Shown: positions 29,825-39,305 of the stretch, one piece after another | Numbering within the stretch: the stretch's first letter is position 1 | Layout: each line of letters begins with the position of its first letter | Notes under the pieces: generated by a model | The model's database searches: none | The model's input: the letters and a program-made list of their open reading frames with translations, nothing else | What the model was told of the DNA's origin: nothing | Made by a program: the position numbers and the translations under genes | Assembly (NCBI GenBank): GCA_018806915.1 | Contig: JAGKQI010000099.1 | Span: 682,001 to 746,000 of the forward strand | DNA length: 64,000 nt | From: Phytophthora colocasiae | Lineage: Eukaryota > Oomycota > Peronosporomycetes > Peronosporales > Peronosporaceae | Direction: 5' to 3'

Positions 29825-32800
29825 GGTTGTTCCCCAGAATCTGCATCTCCATCCAGAAGTTTCTTCCGGATAGCAGTCGGTATATCCAAAGCTCGTTGTT
29901 GAACGAGACTCTTGAGATCCCGAAGGGCCTCCAGCTCCTCACAATGCCCATCGTGATACTTGTTGCAGAAATCACACTGACGCATCCGACAGAATCGCAC
30001 AGGATGGCCCTTCCGATGACAGCGTTCACACTCGATATCTGCCCAACAATCCTCCTTGACATGTCCGAAATTGCGGCAGTTCTCACAGTACCTTGCACTG
30101 TAATTCGGATTCCGGAAACCTTGGCGTCTGGAGTCTTGATGCTCCGAAGATTGTTGGTCACCTTGGCGTCCTGAAGGGGATCGGGGCCTCCAGCCTCCCT
30201 CTTGAAGAATCTTGAAGACGGTATCTGAGAGATCATCCATGGTCGGGAATCCGGAATCTGGATCGCCAGGCTTCGTAGACGCAGATGCTTTCGAGGCTTC
30301 CAGAGTCATCTTGTCTTCCTCATCCTGAAAACGGACGTGTCGGTCAGGATCTTCAGAGTCAGCGTCACTCTGAGCAGTGTATGCTCTTCCAGATCCGGAA
30401 CGCTTTGGGCGAAACTTATCACGAGGTACGTTATCCGCCCGGAAATCCCGCTTCGGAGGTGGAGTGTCGTAGTCGTCTTCCAAATTCAGTTCTTCATGTT
30501 GCTTCAGGACGTACTCGACATCTTCCAAACTCCGAAGGCGTTGACCTTGGAGGGTAGCCCGGAGTCTGGAATCCAGAAGCTTCTTGGTGAAGGCTTTCAG
30601 ATGCTGCTCACGGAGCTTGGTCGATCCGTCGATCCGGATACCGGCTCTATCAGCCACCTTGTTCAGGCGGTAATAGAAATCCAAAGGCGTCTCATGCTTC
30701 TTCTGAACCATCGTGTAGTACCTTTCCGCATCCGAAGTCCTCGCCTTACAGTAGCGCTCCTTGAAAGCCTTCAGGAATCTTTTCCAGTTGCGACGGACCT
30801 TCGGATCCAGATTCGCTCTCCAGTTCCGGACGGCCGGAGACAACTTGAGCTTCATCTCGTAGATTTTCACGTTATCGGCCCAGCCACCCTGAACGGACAT
30901 ACTCTGGAAGCGTTCCAGCCAGCGCATCCGAGTGGCAAGCGCCGCCTTCTCATCGAAGTCTTCCAAAGTGCTTGCATTCACGAATGGCTTGAATATGTAT
31001 GTCATCGTCCCTCCGGACTTGGTCGTCATCACCGCAGGAGTCTTGTCTTCGAACGAACTGCTATCCGAACTTCCGGAATCCGAAGAACTACTCGATTCAG
31101 AACTTGGATCCGAAGAACTTGGATATCCTGAAGGGGATTTCTTTCTGGAAATTCCACCCTTCTCACGCTTGGACGTTGAACCCCGCTTCGACGATCCAGA
31201 CTCCTTGGACGAACGCTTCTTCGAGCCATCCTCACCTGAACGCTTCCGGATACCCCGGCTCTCACTTCCAGACGCCTCTCTCCTTCTGGATGTCGATTCC
31301 TTCTTCACCACGAGCGCCTGGGGTGTCGAGGACTTGGCCACTTGAGCCCTAGGGGTCTTGGATTCACGAGTGACCAGTTGGAGAGCTGCCTCAAGCTGTG
31401 CGGCAAAGGCTTCATCTGGATTCCCAACATCTGTATTACGAGAACTCAGATGGGATGCACCTCGGGATGCGTTACTGGATACTGGGTACAGAGTCGGATG
31501 ATGGGACGCACCTGATTCCTGAGAATCATGATTAAGCCCATCTGTCTCAGCTGCGACAGCGGCCTTGGCAACCACCGATTTCAGGTCGCGAACTTGGGTG
31601 GCCAAAAACTTCTGGACAGCCCTCGCTGCTTCTCCTTCCTTCTTCCGCGCAGACTCCGAGGCTTCGAGTTCTTGCTGAAGCTCCTTCACCTTCGCGTCCT
31701 TGGAGGAGCTCGACTTGGCGGCGGAACCTCGAACTGCTTCCGGGTGCCGCTTGTGAGATTGGTGTCCGGATGACCGAACCTCCAGATTCTTGACTGTCAA
31801 GCGTGAATCCTCGTCAGAGACCAGATCTGGGATCGCTTCCTTCTTCTGGAAGAGTCTTTGAAACTTGGAATCCAGAAGGCGTTCAAGCTTCGCATCCAGA
31901 TCGCCTGACATCCTCTCCAGCGCAGACCCTTGCTGATCTTCCATCCTGGCCATGACCTTCTGAAGTTGGAACATGGTGTTCAGGGCAACTTGCGTGGATC
32001 CAGAACTGGCGGACTTCGAAGAGCGCTCAGACCTTGCTGAAGTTTCTGGAACTTCACGACCCCAACTCCCAGACTTCTGAATGCCTCGTGATCGGGATGC
32101 GTCTATAGCCTGGGATTCCTGAAGCATTTCTCGCCTCCTTGAAGATGACTTTGTACGCTTCTTCGTGGGCTTCTCGCGATTCAAGTCTGATCCCTGCGGG
32201 ACGTCTTGATCTTCGGCATCCGGATTCCTGTGGGAAATCTGGAAAGCGATTCCAGAATCCATCGGCGTAGCACTTCCAGATCCCCGTGCGGTCATCGCCA
32301 TCGGCCTGAAGGCGGAGAATGGCATATGCGTTCCTGCACTTCTGCTCATCCCGAATCCAGAAGAATCCGAGGTGCTCTCTCTGGAAGTCCGAGTTCCGGA
32401 AGTCGCACTCGCCATTGACTCACTTGATCCTCCGGAAGTCTCGAACATACTGGAGGTACGTGCCGAATTCGTCCTATCAGAAAGACTATGGAACGAAGAC
32501 ATGTGACTTCCGGATTCCAGATCCGCTTCCAGATTCCGGACTAGCGAAGATGGCACAGACTGCAGGGATGAGGGCGACGGCGACGGGATTGACGACGGCG
32601 GTGGCCGAGGCCTTACACGTTGCACTCGCTTCGGCCGGATTTCCTGATAGGTGGGTCCGCGAGGACTCCGAACCTTCCGGAATCCAGATGCCTTCAGTTG
32701 TCTAGTGAAGTCTCGTCCCAGCAGAGATACCTCGTAATCCGACATGAATACACCTTCACCCTGAAATTGGGCTTCCGGATGTACTTGACAAAGTCGTTCC

Positions 32801-33141
32801 CTTCCAGTTGTCATCAGGATCTGGGCGTACTCCTGAGCTCGCGTCACTAGTTGTCTCCATTCGATCATCTCCACGACCAATAGCTGCAACATTTCCCCAA
32901 CAACTTGCCGAACCAGATCCGGATGCACTTTGAAAACTCGCGTCCGGAACCATCCAGGCACCAAATTCACAAATCCAAATCCCGCTTCGAAAAGCATTGT
33001 CTGCAGGACTGCGATGCATTCACGAGGCGAAAACTCCTTCGGCGGGATCATGGCACCCTGAAGATCTTGTGCCCTGCCAAATGACCGACGTTGAATCTGG
33101 AGTTCTGAAATCCAGGCGTCCGTCTGAGCCGGCATCAACAT
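29815..33141 (-). CDS. Gypsy gag, main part
   Basis: The frame is about 1108 codons. N-terminal helical segments (PREC-AVLQTMLFEAGFGFVN) lead into a long Ser/Arg-rich linker with a coiled coil (KVKELQQELEASESARKKE). The capsid-type gag core is at ~730-890 (RNWRANLDPKVRRNWKRFL, ERYYTMVQKKHETPLDFYYR). Zinc knuckles at ~1019-1065 (YCENCRNFGHVKEDC, CERCHRKGHPVRFC) bind RNA. The true start is upstream, in the frame of the ORF ending at 33020. The stop TAG (29815-29817) follows a slippery heptamer. Confidence 0.88.
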   Translation of the reverse strand: MLMPAQTDAWISELQIQRRSFGRAQDLQGAMIPPKEFSPRECIAVLQTMLFEAGFGFVNLVPGWFRTRVFKVHPDLVRQVVGEMLQLLVVEMIEWRQLVTRAQEYAQILMTTGRERLCQVHPEAQFQGEGVFMSDYEVSLLGRDFTRQLKASGFRKVRSPRGPTYQEIRPKRVQRVRPRPPPSSIPSPSPSSLQSVPSSLVRNLEADLESGSHMSSFHSLSDRTNSARTSSMFETSGGSSESMASATSGTRTSRESTSDSSGFGMSRSAGTHMPFSAFRPMAMTARGSGSATPMDSGIAFQISHRNPDAEDQDVPQGSDLNREKPTKKRTKSSSRRREMLQESQAIDASRSRGIQKSGSWGREVPETSARSERSSKSASSGSTQVALNTMFQLQKVMARMEDQQGSALERMSGDLDAKLERLLDSKFQRLFQKKEAIPDLVSDEDSRLTVKNLEVRSSGHQSHKRHPEAVRGSAAKSSSSKDAKVKELQQELEASESARKKEGEAARAVQKFLATQVRDLKSVVAKAAVAAETDGLNHDSQESGASHHPTLYPVSSNASRGASHLSSRNTDVGNPDEAFAAQLEAALQLVTRESKTPRAQVAKSSTPQALVVKKESTSRRREASGSESRGIRKRSGEDGSKKRSSKESGSSKRGSTSKREKGGISRKKSPSGYPSSSDPSSESSSSSDSGSSDSSSFEDKTPAVMTTKSGGTMTYIFKPFVNASTLEDFDEKAALATRMRWLERFQSMSVQGGWADNVKIYEMKLKLSPAVRNWRANLDPKVRRNWKRFLKAFKERYCKARTSDAERYYTMVQKKHETPLDFYYRLNKVADRAGIRIDGSTKLREQHLKAFTKKLLDSRLRATLQGQRLRSLEDVEYVLKQHEELNLEDDYDTPPPKRDFRADNVPRDKFRPKRSGSGRAYTAQSDADSEDPDRHVRFQDEEDKMTLEASKASASTKPGDPDSGFPTMDDLSDTVFKILQEGGWRPRSPSGRQGDQQSSEHQDSRRQGFRNPNYSARYCENCRNFGHVKEDCWADIECERCHRKGHPVRFCRMRQCDFCNKYHDGHCEELEALRDLKSLVQQRALDIPTAIRKKLLDGDADSGEQPLN

Positions 33142-34096
33142 CCGGCGGTTCCAGGTGTTCCGAAGTCATCAAGGCAGCCTGAATGAAACCTTCAGGATTC
33201 AGGTATAGTGGCGGCCAATCATATCCGACATCAGGTGCAAAGCTCCTTTCGGAGTTGTCACGTTCCCAACGCCTCACTTGTTCAGCCACATATGCCTTCA
33301 TCTGGATTCCGCTCATCTGGACTTCCGGCGTCCCCGGCGGTGCTTCCGGAGATTCTTCCATTCTGGAATCCGGAATGCCAAACCTGGCAGCTTCTTGACG
33401 AGGCGCTTCTGGGGGCGCCGAGAACGGCGGCTCATCAGGATACAATGTTGGCATCCGGATTTCCGGAATCACTGGCGAAGACATGTTGGTATCCTCAAGC
33501 AAAGTTTCTTCCTGAACCGGCGACAACGGGCGAGCTTCCTGCTTGACTCGTGGCGACTCTTCTCTAACATCAGGTTCGGCATCTGGATTCGCACCTTCCG
33601 GAGGAGAGTCCTGAACTCCATCCTCCGTAGGGTCTTCGATCTCGACAGCATCATCTCCCGACGCTTCTCTTCCAGAATCTTCAGTATCACTTCCGGCGAC
33701 CTCAGACTCCTCACCAGCCGTGAACTCCTCCAGACCGGACTCGTTCTCGGCTTCCACATCCGGATCACCTTCCGATCCGGACTCTTCTGCATAAGGATCC
33801 TGCTCAGGGTCATCGTCTCCTTCCGAAATCTCTTCCGAATCACTTCCATCCAGACTTGCGTGGTGCGCTTCCTAAACGGAGGATTCAGATTCTTCTTCCA
33901 GATGATCCGACGATTCCTTCGCCTCTTGGGCAGCCTTTCGCTTCGCAGCGTTGGCCTGACGAGCTTTCCTCATGATAGTATCCAGATCCTCATGCTCTTC
34001 AGGCTGCTGCCCCTTCAACCGACGCGACGATCTGGATGCCATTCCGCTTCCAGAATCCGCGTCTCCTCCTCTGCGTGCGCTTTCACTTCCAACCAT
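33020..34096 (-). pseudogene. Gypsy gag N-terminal part, with amber stop and frame change
   Basis: The frame from about 34096 (MVGSESARRGGDADSG) is open except for a TAG at 33872-33874, then continues in the same frame (acidic, Glu/Ser/Asp-rich, then VAEQVRRWERDNSERSF and APDVGYDWPPLYLNPEGF) to TGA at 33020. The main gag frame overlaps from 33141. A +1 change in the overlap is needed to join them. With the in-frame TAG this suggests this copy makes incomplete Gag, or uses readthrough/recoding. Confidence 0.6.
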
Positions 34097-34194
34097 CACA
34101 ACTACGATCAGAAAGTTAGTTAGCACTCAGAACCCCTGAAACTAATCAAAAATATATATAAAAATAACTCGGTAAAACCCTTTCGGTATCGAAT

Positions 34195-34210
34195 CCGGGC
34201 ACGCGCACCA
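34195..34210 (-). other. tRNA primer binding site
   Basis: Two bases after the 5' LTR the minus strand reads TGGTGCGCGTGCCCGG, complementary to a tRNA 3' end that terminates in CACGCGCACCA. Complementarity-like sequence may extend further (ATTCGA on the minus strand, T-loop like). I could not assign the tRNA. Confidence 0.7.
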
Positions 34211-34212
34211 GC

Positions 34213-35816
34213 TGTGACGAGGTGGGTGAACACTTTCCGGACTTTCTGAAAGAAAAACCCGGTCGCCCAGAACGTATAGCTGGTGGCCAGTCCGATTCTG
34301 GAAGGAAACTTCCAGATGACACTTGAGAACTGGGGTCAGTCTCTACCTTCCGGGATCCAAATGGGTATCCGGAAGGCGGAGTTGGCGTGTGACCTTGTGG
34401 TTATCCTCCTTGGTGTCGTTTGTCTTCGAGTATCCGAAGGGTATCACCAGGTGAGTTACTTTCAGGTGTGATCAGATCCAAAGATCCAAAGTACCAAAAG
34501 TACTTCCAAATGCAGTTGGTTTTCTGGAAGGCAAAAGACTATTAGCAGAGTCCTCTTCCAACAGTTAACCAATACAATACAGAGAGTTAATATGCAAAAC
34601 ACGCAGCCGCTCTTATTCTTTGTGGCCCTCGAGCGGTGGGCACTCCCAATGCCAGTCGACGGGGTCTACTTCCGGAACACTGACTCAGTTCCGGGACCCT
34701 AACAAGCGCACCACTTCCGGATAACCACTTGGTTTCCGGAAGACAATATCCAAGATCAGGATATCCAGATGCCTGTATATCCAAATATCCAAAATCCAAA
34801 TGCAATCTAGACTAGGAATCCAGATGCAAACGTCCAATCACACAGTAGTTAATTCAATACAGTTCCAAGGGGCCAACTACTAACAACCTCCCAAAACGCA
34901 GTTATAATATGAAATGTGAATCCGGAATCCGGATTCCAACTGGAATATGAAATAGGAAGATCCCTTCCGGATGCGCCGCCGGATCACTTACCCAACTTGG
35001 TCTCGAACCTTTGGTGGAGAGTCCCGCTGCGATGTACGCAGTCGACGCGGCCGTACGCTGGCTCAACTAACTCGAAGCCCTCTGACAAGAGGCTGGTCCG
35101 CAGTGCTTTGCAGTATCTTCCAGGAAAACCTTCCAGAAGACCACTTGCGCCCTTGGTGGCAAATTGAACTCTCTGTTATTTATATACAAGTCTTCTGCTA
35201 AAGATTCTGCTAACATCTTGTTTTCACTATAGGAAGCGCACACTCATCAGGAGGCGCGTGTCTCTGGCACGGAACCCCGAAGAATTCCGGCTGGTGCCGA
35301 ACACATCCTGGTCGGTCGTCTTGGTCGGTCGGTCTTGACTTGGCTTGAGTATACTCCGAACCTCAATGTCCATACTGGGTACAAATCAGGCAGGGTCCGG
35401 ACGCCCTTGGTCATCTGGATTCCCGATCCTTGGAATCCGGAAGTCCTCAGTTCAGCACTGGAAGCATGTATCCGGAATACACTTGGTCTGTGTATGGGCG
35501 ACTGGATTCTTGAGCCCTTAGCCCTGACTGGAATGGCATCCAGATTCCCGAAATCTGGATCTGGATTCCGGAAGTACGCACCAGGAATTCACTTGGGCAC
35601 CACATGGTGGACTTGATTCCTGAATAGTGGACTCCGATCATGGTCGGGCATCCGGATTCTGGAAGTCCGGATTCCGGAAGTCCTAAAGCAATAAGGTGAA
35701 AATGTGTTCCACAGCTCAGTCCCAGGTACTCGATGCCTCAGCCAATCACCTCTCGACATATTGGGTGGCTCTGGGAGGCGGTGTCCAGATAGAAATTTTG
35801 AATCCACAGCTTCACA
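34213..35816 (-). repeat. 5' LTR of the Gypsy element
   Basis: It is 1604 bp with TG...CA ends and pairs with 18969-20572. Visible differences are CAATATCCAAG versus CAATATCAAG, GGAATATG versus GGAAATATG and CCCGCTGCG versus CCCGCGGCG. It should contain the promoter for leftward transcription. Confidence 0.92.
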
Positions 35817-35820
35817 GTTG

Positions 35821-37866
35821 CCGAAAGCGAAGATAAGGTTGCCAGAAGATGAAGAGGGTTCGAGGGGGAAACCACCGGCATGTACACCCCCAAGGGCGAG
35901 AAAGAGGTGGTGTTTGTTCGGTTGCGACGAAACGAGCGTGCTAACCATGTTGTTCTTAGCTCCGCCGAAAAATATTCCTACGCAAGGGCTATGCTTGAGC
36001 CATTACTGCAGCATCTATCGGAGCTATCTAGTGCGAATTACTACCAAGAGCTCAGCGCTTGGAAGGAGACAGTGGAGTTTGGATTGAATGGAAGAAAGAC
36101 TGGAGAAGTGTGCGGGGAGATCGTGATAGTGATGGAGACAAGGAAGCTGAAGCATACACGTTCTCGTTTTTAGACCCTACTGAAGCCATGGGGATTGCTA
36201 CTCTCATGGAGGCACGGGATTCCACTGAAGGCATAACGGACGCCAGTAGCGAGGACGAGAACCTTCCTGCAACGAAGCAACGGATGATATCGAAAGAGAG
36301 GTAACGAGTGAGCAGAAAGCAACGCCAAGTGATGAAATCGTCTCTAAAGTCTCGAAAGCCTCGGTAACACCTGCTCCAGTGCTTCAAGTGGATATAATTA
36401 ACGTACCAAAACCAAAGGCTAAAGGGCGACCCAGAACGACAACTAAACAGCTACGCCAGACAAAACTCTACCAGCGGCTCGCAGTTCACAAGTACCCCAG
36501 CAATCTGACTGTACAGCTGAACGATTTCGTGGTTTGGATGCGGAACACCCCGAATTTGAAGCGAGTTTCTGACGTAATCACAAGTATCCGGTCCAATTGG
36601 AAGACGCGTACTTGAGATCAAGGCGTCTACAGTGCAGCTGGGAGGCAATGCGGCCAGCCACTTACATGCATCCATTCGTGATTCCATCCGACCTCTCTCG
36701 ATCTATGAAAGCCGCTATCAAGGCGACTAAGGCGGAGCAGCGTGAACCAGATCTGCTTGTTGATCATATTAAGCAGCAAGGCATTGTCGCCGACCTTGTG
36801 GTGACAATCGATCCCAAGTTGTGGAAATTCAGCGGGTAAGGTTGCTCTACAGTTATGGTTGCTATACTAAGGTTGCTGTACTAAGGTTGCCCTGATTCTT
36901 TGTTCTCTAGGCAATACGTAGGTGCGTTAACTACATTCTACGACGTCAAGCGGAAGATACAAGCTTGGGTTGAGGACAGAAAGTGGTTGGAAAGGGACTG
37001 GAGGAAAGTGGACTCAGATGTGAACCTGTTTGAGTCGGAAACAGGAACTGCTGGTCTTTTGAGTGATGCTGTCAGGAACCGGCACTGGAACATGGCGAAT
37101 GAGATCATTTCAAAGTTTGCTTCGAGTCGCTTGAGTTCTGAATTTGCCACATAGCGTGGAAAGGGTCTTGTTTCTTTCGACAACATCGTTGGAGGGTTTT
37201 GCAGAGGCTGGCTTAATGACAGTCCTATTGATTTCAGTTTGGAAACTTTGGCTGGTGTGAACGAGCAGTGTTACGTATTGTCAACTTTGACAACGGCCAT
37301 TGGATGGCCAACCTCCCCCGTTACTCCTATTACTATGATGAAGTTTATCCTTCATCCTGTCAACTTAAAAGGAAACCATTGGGGGATTACTATTGCTCGG
37401 TTGAACTACGATGAAGGCAATGACGTCCTGCACGTGAGTGCTTACCTGTACGAGCCGCTCATTGAAGAAGATTACCGTGAGGATGTTGAGAGCGAGTGGA
37501 ATGGTATTTTTGACGCGGATAAAAAGGTGGTAAAAGAAGGAATGTGTGGTTTCGTAGAGAAATGGTGTCAAGCGACTTCCCCCAAAACAAAACTAGACAT
37601 TGCACCTCTCCAGTCGATTGAAAGGCCCCAGCAGCCAGACGGTGCAAGTTGTGGAGTATTAGTGGTTGCTCAAGCTTATAGCTACGTCACAGGTAACCTC
37701 CAGTGGCAGAAAAAAAAATTGTCGTGTCTCCGCCGATGACGTGAAGGTTATGAGGCTTCGAATGCTGTGGGTCATCCTGTGCAACTCACGTGAGCGCCGT
37801 ATGGCCCGTGCAACTACAGAAACGACGAAAACTATCGACGCGAAGCTTGTGGAGGAGCTGAAGTAG
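35821..37866 (+). pseudogene. MULE gene, 3' part with Ulp1-type protease region
   Basis: This continues the transposase gene after the retrotransposon. Segments are spread over frames: KGEKEVVFVRLRRNERANH and SARAMLEPLLQHL-like helices, an acidic linker, an AT-hook-like KPKAKGRPRTTTKQ, and a 72-nt intron at about 36838-36910 (GTAAGGTTGC...CTCTAG). The C48/Ulp1-like domain has His in LKGNHWGITIARL and Cys in DGASCGVLVVAQA. A TAG at 37152-37154 lies in the same frame just before the domain, and an A8 tract near 37710 shifts the frame before the C-terminal helix. Ulp1 domains occur in several MULE groups; the gene is dead here. Confidence 0.75.
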
Positions 37867-37911
37867 GAGAAAGTAGCAGTATTGACATGGTAATACAGCC
37901 AACCAATATTA

Positions 37912-38172
37912 CTACCCTCTCAGTTTGTGTACCGCCAGCTCTAAAAGCACCCCAAACGATGAAGTACCGTCCAAAATTACACATGAACTCTCCAAATCAG
38001 ATGCCAAGCCGTAAATGCTCTCCTCATCCTCCTCAATCTGGGAGAGCAGCTCCATCTGTAGTCTTATTAGCTTCTCCAGATTCGTGCCAATCTTCTCCAG
38101 GTTGTTCTTCATGACCATGAGCTCGTTAATTCGGGCGCGCACAAGCTCACGGGCTAGCGATCTTCCGTCCAT
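37912..38172 (-). CDS. Small coiled-coil ORF at the MULE 3' end, 86 aa
   Basis: It runs opposite to the transposase gene and encodes a helical protein (ARELVRARINELMVMKNNLE, LIRLQMELLSQIEEDEESIY). Amphipathic spacing is convincing, but I know no family. It may be an accessory MULE gene or chance. Confidence 0.4.
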   Translation of the reverse strand: MDGRSLARELVRARINELMVMKNNLEKIGTNLEKLIRLQMELLSQIEEDEESIYGLASDLESSCVILDGTSSFGVLLELAVHKLRG

Positions 38173-38755
38173 CGTTCCTCTTCACGAAAAATCTCTAAGT
38201 ATCGAGAATGTGTGCCACACAAGTTGTCGTGCAGCACACAATATTGCGTGAGAAACACATAATATGTGTACCGTACCTAGATTTAATGTAGCGTACAAAT
38301 CTCTATTTTTAGAAAAAATTGTGTCAAAGGCTACGTGGCCGCGTATTTTACAAAGAAAATGATGACGACGTCGACGTGTTTGTGAAATTTATTATAAATT
38401 ACGTTGAAAAACAGATGCTCCGGGGTTGCTTTAGGCCATAAGCCTGGATGTTGTGTTGTTGTAATAAGGTTGCGGTAACGCCTCTCTACCGTGAGCAGTG
38501 TAGTCAGCCTATAATACGTAGTCACGGAATTTGCACGATATTACTGGTCAAAATTACTGGTCAAAAAGATGGTGTCGGATAGAGTATTACGGCATTAATG
38601 AGTGGATCTCTTGTCTGCCATGATCCACTTACTACATGTCCATGTCGTGAGCGAATTACACACACGTAGAAAATCCCACAAAGATAAACATGTGGGATTC
38701 ACGTTTGGGCTGTGTCGAAGCACAACACAGCCGGTGTAGTCAACTCGATTCTTTC

Positions 38756-38769
38756 TCACTTCGAAATTT
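38756..38769 (+). promoter_or_regulatory. INR-FPR-like core promoter
   Basis: TCACTTCGAAATTT followed by ACACAAGACCGCAAA lies 38 bases before the effector ATG. It is nearly the same as the promoter at 2098, including the downstream CTCACTGCTGCCACCA. Confidence 0.6.
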
Positions 38770-38806
38770 ACACAAGACCGCAAAACAAGGCTCACTGCTG
38801 CCACCA

Positions 38807-39262
38807 ATGCGTGCTTCCTTCGTCCTATTTCTTGCCATCACACTGATCGCAATGGTCTCGGGGTCCTCCATCAATCTTCGAGCCACCCACCAGATTCAAT
38901 CCGGTGACGTCGTCAAAGACAAAACGAGCGGTCGTGAGCTCACCACAGATAAAGTCGATGAAGAGAGACTGAACTTCGATTTCATGAAGAAGCTGGCTTC
39001 GAAAGTGACTTCGAAATTGAAGGGTGATCCGTTGAAATCGTTCGCGAAGAAGCAGGCAGGCTACGCCTACTCACCAAGAATCTTCGATGACTTGCTTCAG
39101 AAGTTCCCGAACCCTGACGCCCTCCACAAGGCACTGAAGCTGGACATCCCCAAAAACCGGTCCAACAAATATGGAGTACCGACCTGGCGGTCAAAACTCC
39201 ACCAGGATTTCCGGCTTTCCTACCTTGAAAAGAACCCCAACTGGAGGAGTGCACTGGGCTAA
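38807..39262 (+). CDS. RxLR-dEER type secreted effector candidate, 151 aa
   Basis: It is a close duplicate of the gene at 2150, with the same signal peptide pattern (FVLFLAITLIAMVSG), leader (GRELTTDKVDEER) and body. The last ~15 residues differ (SYLEKNPNWRSALG versus SYVDKFPTWTSKVT), as if converted with another family member, since the 8033 gene ends with a related YPNWRSTLN. The RxLR is degenerate (RELT) and the dEER intact. ATG 38807 lies in the same CCACCAATG context. It sits about 300 bases beyond the MULE end. Secretion and action in host cells are inferred from the family. Confidence 0.82.
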   Translation: MRASFVLFLAITLIAMVSGSSINLRATHQIQSGDVVKDKTSGRELTTDKVDEERLNFDFMKKLASKVTSKLKGDPLKSFAKKQAGYAYSPRIFDDLLQKFPNPDALHKALKLDIPKNRSNKYGVPTWRSKLHQDFRLSYLEKNPNWRSALG

Positions 39263-39305
39263 GGCCATCGGTGTCTTCGTTCGACCAGTTGTTTCTTTAA
39301 TAGTA

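Larger units (their letters stand above)
18969..35816 (-). mobile_element. Gypsy-type LTR retrotransposon, 16.85 kb, very young
   Basis: LTRs of 1604 bp (18969-20572 and 34213-35816) begin and end TGTG...CACA. The 4-bp duplication GTTG flanks it (18965-18968 and 35817-35820). The LTRs differ by only a few positions that I could see (one substitution and two compensating 1-bp indels), so insertion is recent. The order on the minus strand is 5' LTR, primer site, gag, protease, pol, then an antisense ORF, then 3' LTR. Pol order RT-RNase H-integrase plus chromodomain places it in Ty3/Gypsy; a second, archaeal-like RNase H resembles what is known for oomycete Chronos elements. Confidence 0.92.
15908..38487 (+). 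mobile_element. Mutator-like element split by an LTR retrotransposon
   Basis: ACCGTGAGC (15899-15907 and 38488-38496) is a perfect 9-bp target duplication. Inside each end lies CGTTACCGCAACCTTAT (15913-15929) and its inverse (ending 38480). Without the retroelement at 18969-35816 and its 4-bp duplication the element is about 5.7 kb. The motif AAGGTTGC recurs near both ends and inside introns. It carries a transposase with MULE catalytic residues, a SWIM finger and an Ulp1-type protease region. Confidence 0.88.

Noticed and set aside
31029..33546. Long Arg/Ser-rich frames opposite gag
   Set aside because: They mirror the TCCGGA-type repeats and Ser/Arg-rich gag codons in another frame; no independent domain.
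34186..34212. Possible tRNA gene 3' half (GAATCCGGGCACGCGCACCA)
   Set aside because: It lies exactly at the primer-binding position of the retrotransposon, and no 5' half or anticodon arm is present.
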